Assembly: GCA_003151475.1 (NCBI GenBank)
Contig: PLXQ01000060.1
Coordinates: 15,173 to 79,172 of the forward strand
Direction of reading: 5' to 3'
Length of the DNA: 64,000 bases
DNA from: Acidimicrobiaceae bacterium
GTDB lineage: Bacteria > Actinomycetota > Acidimicrobiia > Acidimicrobiales > UBA8190
Made by a program: the position numbers and the translations under genes. The notes under the pieces are model-generated. The model was not told where the DNA came from and made no database searches. It saw only the letters and a program-made list of their open reading frames with translations. How positions within the stretch are numbered: the stretch's first letter is position 1; the number at the start of each line of letters is the position of its first letter. Positions 57,602 to 64,000 of the stretch are shown here, piece after piece.

Positions 57602-57795
57602 GGTCTCATCGTACAATCAAGCCGCGCCATGATCGATGACTCGCCACAAAAGGGGCGGGTACCAAACCCGATGTAGCGATTGTGGCCCGTATCAGTGACT
57701 CAGTCCGCTCCTCCAATAGCCCGGCCCGGCCCCTGCGCTCAGGTTTCCAAGCGCCCGTCGCCGTTGCTGGCGCTGCCGTCTGCCCTGGCAGACCG

Positions 57796-58521
57796 TCACG
57801 CTTGTTTTAGGTAGTGCTCTTCGTACGCGGCGGCAAGATCTCGGAGGGCTTGATGCCCGTCCCCATGGTAGGACGAGCCGTGCATCAGAGCGAGATTCTG
57901 GGGAGCGAGTTCGCCCAACTGGCGCATAACGGCCGCCGTGTCGGGGGCAAGAGACGAAGCACGAAACACGGCTTCAGCCTCCATCGCAGGCGCGACGATG
58001 TCATCGGAGGTGACGGCTGGCCCGTTGCCCAAAGCTGTGAACAGATCACCACACAAGAGCGTTGCCGTGGTCTCTTCGAAGAGTACGCGTGCCTCCCAAC
58101 CGTGCGGGACATGAGGTGTGTCGATATGGCGCACCAGCTTTCCGCCTAGATCGAGCACTTCCCCGTCGGCTAGAGCACGAGGTGGTCTGTCGGCCAGGTC
58201 GTTCAACGACACCATGCATCCGACGATCCCGTGGGCGACTTCAGCGTTCGGGGCGGCCGCCAGCCAGTCGTTCATCGAACCACACTCATCGGCCTCGACG
58301 TGGCCAAAGGTGATCCAGCGGAGCTGGTCAATGGGGAGCACTCGAGCAACCGCTTCGGAGACCAACGGGAACATCGCCCTCGGGCCGGTGTGAAAGAGCA
58401 GTGGCTGGTCCGCCTGAATGAGGAACTGGTTGAATGTGAAGCCGGCGGGCGGAGCGATCTCGGCGACCCAGGTCGAGATCCGATAGACACCATCGGCAAT
58501 CTCGTCGACCTTCGTGTCCAT
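57796..58521 (-). CDS. MBL-fold di-iron (ODP-type) protein
   Basis: 241 residues. Opening DEIADGVYRISTWVAEIAPP, GFTFNQFLIQADQPLLFHTGPR, and the metal-site motif HVEADECGSMNDWL, the H-x-E-x-D of the oxygen-binding di-iron (ODP/FDP) branch rather than HxHxDH. Further ligands in DTPHVPHGWEARVL, LLCGDLFT and LMHGSSYHGDG. These proteins lack the flavodoxin domain and are thought to bind oxygen or reduce it via a partner. It lies 55 bp after the acyl-CoA synthetase on the same strand. Confidence 0.8.
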   Translation of the reverse strand: MDTKVDEIADGVYRISTWVAEIAPPAGFTFNQFLIQADQPLLFHTGPRAMFPLVSEAVARVLPIDQLRWITFGHVEADECGSMNDWLAAAPNAEVAHGIVGCMVSLNDLADRPPRALADGEVLDLGGKLVRHIDTPHVPHGWEARVLFEETTATLLCGDLFTALGNGPAVTSDDIVAPAMEAEAVFRASSLAPDTAAVMRQLGELAPQNLALMHGSSYHGDGHQALRDLAAAYEEHYLKQA

Positions 58522-58576
58522 AATGGTCCCCTTTCACTAGTGACGTGACGGCCAAGCTACCGCCTTGGCTAGCGCC

Positions 58577-60424
58577 TCATAGATCCCAGGCCCGGATGCG
58601 GCCATTGGACTCGAAGGACCGGCGCAGCGCCCCTTCATCGTCCGAGGTAAAGCGACGATAAAAGTCGGCCCCACGCTCGCGTACGTAGATTGGATCCGCA
58701 CCAACAAGGTCCGAACGGAACCTCTCGTGAACGAGGGTGCGGGTCACAACCTTGTTGGTCGGGGTGGTCGGCAGTGCATCGCAGTGACGGACGAAGCGCG
58801 GCCGCCACTTGGGGCTGAGGTCAGGTTGAGTGTCAAGCCAGGCGGCGAAGGAGGTGCCGTCGAACGTAGCTCCCGGGCGAAGCATCAGGGCGACCATCAC
58901 CTGATCGCCTGCATCGGCATCGGGTACCCCATAGACCGACGCCATCATGACGTCGGGGTGGCGAGCGACAATGGTCTCGATCGGCCCGGCGGGGAAGTTC
59001 TCTCCGTCCACTCGCAGCCAGTCGGAGGTCCGCCCGGCGAAGTAGACCCAGTTGTCCTGGTCCACGTAGCCGAGATCTCCGCTCCAATACCAGCCGTTGC
59101 GCGTGGTGCGGCGCATAGCGTCCTCATTGCGGTAGTACCCCTCGAATGGTCCGACACCCAGTGTGTTGACTATCTCACCCACACAGTCCTCGGCGTTCAC
59201 AAGACGGCCGTCGATGTCGAAGCGGGCCCTGGCGACCTCGTCACCGTCGGAGCCGACGACGAGAATTCCCTGGCGAAGACGTCCTATGGAACCGGGAGGA
59301 GGACCGCCTGTACGGTCCAGCGCGATAGCGCCTTCGGTGGAACCGAATACGTCGACGATCTTGATACCGAACCGCTTCCCCGCTGCTTCCACGACATGCG
59401 GTGACCCTTCATTGCCGAAGGCAATTCTCAGAGTGTTGTCGGCGTCATCGTCTCTCTCGGGCGTTGCCAGCAGATAAGCCAACAGCTTGCCCGTGTAATT
59501 GAACCAGGTGGCTCCGAACCGCCGCACATCAGGAAGAAAGCGAGATGCGCTGAAACGGCGGCCCAGGGAGAGCGATGCTCCAGCCACCAGCGCCGGCGCG
59601 AGGCCCGACATCAGCGAATTGGCGTGGAACAAGGGCATGGCCGCGTACCCGACGTCATCAGGGCCGATGTCGAGCATCGTCGCCATCCTCTGGCCCGTCG
59701 TGAGCAACCTGCGCTGTGTGCAGCGCACGGCTTTCGGCGCAGCGGAGGTGCCTGACGTGAATAACAGCGCCCACAGGACGTCGGGCTTACATTCGGTCCA
59801 ACGGGAATCTTTGACTCCGTGGCCCTTTTGGTTCCTCTCCCAGGCGATGAGCAGTGCGTCGTCCATCGACTCACCCATGGTTATGGACGGGTCATCGTCG
59901 TCGACAAAGCGCGAGGAGACCAAGATGCCACCCGGTAGGTCCAGCCCACCGCCGGCGGTTGGGAGCAAGGCCTGGTGACGAGGTTCGGTGATCAGGAGTT
60001 GGACATCGGTATGGGTGATGTCGCCCGCCAGATGGTTGTCACGCCGAGTGTGGTTGAGCCCAACGATGGTCGCTCCGAGGAGCCCGGCCCCGCAGAGCGC
60101 GAAGACATAGTCCGGGGTGTTGTCGAGGAGTACCGCGACGTGGGGAGGTCGATCGGGGTCGAGGCGAGCGCGGTACAGCGCCGCGAATCGCTCCGCTTCG
60201 AAAAGAAGCTCTCCGTGCGTCCACACCTGGTCGCCGAAACGAATGGCGGGCCGGTTTGCATAGGTCTCGTCGGTTCCATTGCGTCTCAGGAGGGCGGCGA
60301 CGTTGCGAGCAGGGAGAGGCACCTCCTCGAGGGGTGGGGCGAGAGCGACGCGTTCGGCCACTTCAACCAACTCCTGTGACGAAGCCGCCGAAGCGGGCTC
60401 TCTTTCCACTGTCCGTGGGCGCAA
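58577..60424 (-). CDS. Long-chain/sterol-type acyl-CoA synthetase, FadD17-like
   Basis: 615 residues. AMP-binding: LLFTSGTSAAPKAVRCTQRR (P-loop), NYTGKLLAYLLATPERDDD, VDVFGSTEGAIALDRTGG, WYWSGDLGYVDQDNW and the hinge-and-lysine end with TPTNKVVTRTLV. The APPLEEVPLPARNVAALLRR start is shared with mycobacterial FadD17-type enzymes, which activate carboxylated sterol or long-chain substrates. The gene is followed by a thiolase on the same strand (40 bp), so the two should be co-transcribed. Confidence 0.85.
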   Translation of the reverse strand: MRPRTVEREPASAASSQELVEVAERVALAPPLEEVPLPARNVAALLRRNGTDETYANRPAIRFGDQVWTHGELLFEAERFAALYRARLDPDRPPHVAVLLDNTPDYVFALCGAGLLGATIVGLNHTRRDNHLAGDITHTDVQLLITEPRHQALLPTAGGGLDLPGGILVSSRFVDDDDPSITMGESMDDALLIAWERNQKGHGVKDSRWTECKPDVLWALLFTSGTSAAPKAVRCTQRRLLTTGQRMATMLDIGPDDVGYAAMPLFHANSLMSGLAPALVAGASLSLGRRFSASRFLPDVRRFGATWFNYTGKLLAYLLATPERDDDADNTLRIAFGNEGSPHVVEAAGKRFGIKIVDVFGSTEGAIALDRTGGPPPGSIGRLRQGILVVGSDGDEVARARFDIDGRLVNAEDCVGEIVNTLGVGPFEGYYRNEDAMRRTTRNGWYWSGDLGYVDQDNWVYFAGRTSDWLRVDGENFPAGPIETIVARHPDVMMASVYGVPDADAGDQVMVALMLRPGATFDGTSFAAWLDTQPDLSPKWRPRFVRHCDALPTTPTNKVVTRTLVHERFRSDLVGADPIYVRERGADFYRRFTSDDEGALRRSFESNGRIRAWDL

Positions 60425-60463
60425 CCGCGCTCGGCATCACCGTCGCTCCTGCCGGGCGTCCGC

Positions 60464-61648
<1,185 letters not shown>

Positions 61649-61921
61649 TTACCGAGCCTCGATATTGCCCTTGAGCATAGAGTCTCAAGTCGGGTCACGC
61701 CCTGAACTCGGAACGCGAACACGGCCAGCGACGCGTCGCCGCCGGCCTTCGTCCTCCGCCAGTTACCCGGACTTGGGCCTCTCCGTCGGATAATCGTTTC
61801 ATTCGATAGCCGGGGGCGGCATAACATGGAGTTACGAACACCGGTCGTCACGTGGACGCGAACCGGTCGTGAACCGAGAGGGGGACATGGTGAGAGGCCG
61901 GCACGGTCGCCTCTTTCCCTA

Positions 61922-63235
61922 ATGTCGATGAGGGACTTCGATCTCGACAGCCTTCTCATGCGCGACGACGATGTCGTCGCGCGCGCCCGCTACACAAGCG
62001 CAGAGTTCGCGGCGCTTGAATTCGAGCGCCTGTGGGCGCGGGTGTGGCAAGTTGCCTGCCGCGAGGAGGAGATCTCCGAGGTCGGTGACTTCTGCGAATA
62101 CCTGATCGGCGACCAATCGATTCTCGTCGTGCGTTCGGCTCCGGACGTCGTGCGTGCGTATCACAACACCTGTCTGCACCGCGGCACGCGCCTGGCCGAG
62201 GGCGACGGACACTTCGACGACGAGTGCATCCGGTGTCGTTATCACGCTTGGCGCTACGACCTCGGGGGCAAGCTCATCGATGTCGTCGACCCCGAGGAGT
62301 TCGCGCCGATGCCTGAGGAGGTGTGCCTTGGTCAGGTGCGCGTCGACCGATGGGGTGGCTTCGTTTGGGTATGCCTGGACCCGGCGGCACTGCCGCTCCT
62401 CGAGTACCTTGAACCGCTTCCTGCCCTCTTGGCCCCGTACCACCTCGATCGGATGCGGATTCGCGCCTATCTTTCGACGATCCTTCCCGCCAACTGGAAG
62501 GTCGTGGTCGACGCGTTCAACGAGGGTTACCACGTCCAAGGCACCCATCCTCAGATCCTGCCGTGGACCGATGATGTCAGCCTCGACTACGAGCCTTTGG
62601 GAATTCACTCGCATTACGGCCGCTTGACCAATGCACGACGGACATTACGACCGAGCCCTCGCCTCGGGCTTGCTGACGGCGAATATGACGAAGGCGAGAT
62701 CCTGGCTAAGTTCGTCGAGGGGCTGGGCGGCCTGTTCTATGACGACGAGCGCGCCCTCATTGACGAGATCCGCTCGACGCCGTCAAGCGACGAGACGTTG
62801 CTGAGTCGGTACCAGAAGGGTCGACGCCAGCTGTTGGCCACTCGGGGCGTCGCTGTCGATGGGTTCGCCGACGATCAGCTGACCAGTGCGGACGACGTCT
62901 TCTTCTTTCCGAATATGGTCGGACCGATTTATCCTGGCACCGGCATCGTTTTCCGAGTTCGGCCGAACGGCCTGGATCCCGACAGTTCCATCAAGGACAC
63001 GTGGTTTTTGGAATGGCCGCGCCAAGACACGGTCCCCAAGCGAGCAAGACGACGCTTCTACCCCGATTGGACCGAACGAGACTGGGGTCTCATCACGAAT
63101 CAGGACTACTCCAATATGGAGCATGTTCAGATCGGCATGAAATCGCGGGGGCCCGGCCTGCGCCTCAACCGGCGTCAGGAGAGCAATATCTTGCACATGC
63201 ACCGAATGATCGACCGCTACCTGACGGGGCCGTAA
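61922..63235 (+). CDS. Rieske non-haem iron oxygenase, large subunit
   Basis: 437 residues from ATG 61922. The Rieske cluster is CLHRGTRLAEGDGHFDDECI (first Cys-x-His) and CRYHAWRYD (second Cys-x2-His). The catalytic-domain iron ligands are in VVDAFNEGYHVQGTHPQ with further Asp near the C-terminus (NQDYSNMEHVQIG). Aromatic-ring or C-H hydroxylating type; the substrate may be a carboxylic acid or terpenoid/sterol. A ferredoxin and reductase partner are not in the window. A longer start at 61826 would add about 32 unlike residues. It is divergent from the thiolase. Confidence 0.9.
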   Translation: MSMRDFDLDSLLMRDDDVVARARYTSAEFAALEFERLWARVWQVACREEEISEVGDFCEYLIGDQSILVVRSAPDVVRAYHNTCLHRGTRLAEGDGHFDDECIRCRYHAWRYDLGGKLIDVVDPEEFAPMPEEVCLGQVRVDRWGGFVWVCLDPAALPLLEYLEPLPALLAPYHLDRMRIRAYLSTILPANWKVVVDAFNEGYHVQGTHPQILPWTDDVSLDYEPLGIHSHYGRLTNARRTLRPSPRLGLADGEYDEGEILAKFVEGLGGLFYDDERALIDEIRSTPSSDETLLSRYQKGRRQLLATRGVAVDGFADDQLTSADDVFFFPNMVGPIYPGTGIVFRVRPNGLDPDSSIKDTWFLEWPRQDTVPKRARRRFYPDWTERDWGLITNQDYSNMEHVQIGMKSRGPGLRLNRRQESNILHMHRMIDRYLTGP

Positions 63236-63240
63236 TCCCT

Positions 63241-64000
63241 GTGGACTCGGGGGACGATCGACAAACAGAGGGACCCCTGGCCGGACTCCGTGTTATCGAA
63301 CTCGCCGGCCTCGGTCCGGGGCCGTTCTGCGCGATGGTCTTCGCTGACTTGGGGGCCGAAGTGATCCGACTGGAGCGAAGCGGTATGCCGGCAGCCGCCG
63401 CCGGTTCCCTGGACCGTCGGATGGTGCTCACCCGGGGACGCCAGGCACTCGGCGTCGACCTCAAACGAGCGCAGGGCATCGAGCTGGTGCTCCGCATGGT
63501 CGAGCATGCCGACGTTCTGTTGGAGGGCTTCCGTCCCGGTGTCCTCGAGCGGATCGGCCTCAGCCCCACGAATTGCCTAAAACGCAATCCGCGGTTGATC
63601 TACGGGCGGATTACCGGCTACGGACGAGAGGGGCCTCTTGCTAATGAGGCCGGGCACGACATCAACTACATCTCCATTGCCGGAGCCCTTGACCCGATCG
63701 GCCGGCGAGGCGAGGCTCCCCTGCCCCCGCTGAATTTGGTCGCTGATTTCGGTGGTGGTGGGATGCTCCTGGCGATGGGGATCCTCGCCGCGATCTACGA
63801 ACGGACTCGATCGGACCTCGGCCAGGTCGTTGATGCTGCGATGGTGGACGGAGCCGCCTTGCTGACAACCATGTTTCATGAGATCCGGAGCTTGTCGCAT
63901 TGGAACGATGAGCGTGGGACGAATTCCCTCGACACCGGCTCCCATTACTACAACGTCTATGAGACCTCCGATGGTGAGTTCATATCAGTGGGGGCGATGG
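63241..64000 (+). CDS. CaiB/BaiF-family CoA-transferase or racemase (3' end cut)
   Basis: At least 253 residues; starts 6 bp after the Rieske stop with a GTG, so the two are co-transcribed. LAGLRVIELAGLGPGPFCAM, VFADLGAEVIRLE, DVLLEGFRPGVLERIGL, RLIYGRITGYGREGP and the active-site Asp in VVDAAMVDGAALL are typical of class III CoA-transferases/alpha-methylacyl-CoA racemases. The YETSDGEFISVGAM end is in the family pattern; the stop is beyond base 64000. Racemase (AMACR/Mcr-like) is favoured because of the RGRQALGVDLK and ADFGGGGM blocks. Confidence 0.9.
   Translation, partial: MDSGDDRQTEGPLAGLRVIELAGLGPGPFCAMVFADLGAEVIRLERSGMPAAAAGSLDRRMVLTRGRQALGVDLKRAQGIELVLRMVEHADVLLEGFRPGVLERIGLSPTNCLKRNPRLIYGRITGYGREGPLANEAGHDINYISIAGALDPIGRRGEAPLPPLNLVADFGGGGMLLAMGILAAIYERTRSDLGQVVDAAMVDGAALLTTMFHEIRSLSHWNDERGTNSLDTGSHYYNVYETSDGEFISVGAM

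Overview
The window reads as two unlike pieces. Bases 1 to about 7,400 have proteobacterial-looking codon use (Rhizobiales or Bradyrhizobium-like, my inference). They hold a peptide/nickel-type ABC importer: an ATPase on the minus strand, two paralogous substrate-binding proteins flanking an acyl-CoA-dehydrogenase-like flavoprotein, and two permeases. From about 7,400 to the end the sequence is high-GC actinobacterial. Fatty-acyl-CoA genes, an F420/LLM-type oxidoreductase and the order mec-cysO-cysM-(small gene)-murI-MBL-rph-rdgB, which matches Mycobacterium tuberculosis Rv1334-Rv1341 except for the rhomboid gene, suggest an uncultured Acidimicrobiia-like actinomycete. The change falls at the Rossmann motif of a short-chain dehydrogenase gene, so a chimeric assembly join is as likely as gene transfer.

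Layout. 7.4-14.8 kb: lipid beta-oxidation genes (SDR, two MaoC-type hydratases, a fused double acyl-CoA dehydrogenase, enoyl-CoA hydratase) with an MFS exporter and a DoxX-like protein. 14.8-20.5 kb: housekeeping block (rdgB, rph, MBL hydrolase, murI, cysM, cysO, mec). 20.5-25.5 kb: smpB, an FMN-binding protein, a MacB-like ABC ATPase and permease pair, then the tmRNA gene ssrA.

25.45-46.8 kb is a genomic island of about 21.3 kb inserted at the 3' end of ssrA. An exact 39-bp piece of the tmRNA 3' end plus its downstream terminator recurs at 46.8 kb, and a decayed tyrosine-integrase C-terminus lies just inside that copy. Cargo: an ACP/acyl-AMP-ligase/acyltransferase fusion, a 1449-aa CtpI-like P-type ATPase with a small membrane protein, a DUF1232 protein, a RodZ-like HTH membrane protein next to an unknown 140-aa protein (both present again, decayed, in inverted orientation), small stress-like genes, an L,D-transpeptidase and a CtpF-like cation ATPase. 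A recurrent motif close to GGGACCTTCGGCCCT, resembling the DosR/DevR hypoxia box, precedes many of these genes. It also precedes each of two orphan TPP-riboswitch-like RNAs at 37.4 and 37.8 kb. I read the island as a hypoxia- or dormancy-responsive stress cassette whose regulator lies outside the window.

46.8-57.6 kb is a decay zone: a von Willebrand-like fragment, an internally deleted IS256-type transposase, a broken FMN-binding gene, a frameshifted FtsX-type permease, a truncated permease, a TfoX remnant and a possible third, degenerate att copy at 55.8 kb. Intact genes sit between them (SpoU methyltransferase, sulfotransferase, PadR plus membrane protein, large polytopic membrane protein, LLM oxidoreductase).

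57.8-64 kb holds a catabolic cluster (di-iron/MBL protein, acyl-CoA synthetase, thiolase, Rieske oxygenase, CaiB/BaiF CoA-transferase, cut by the window end). It looks suited to activation and degradation of a hydrophobic or sterol/terpenoid-like acid.
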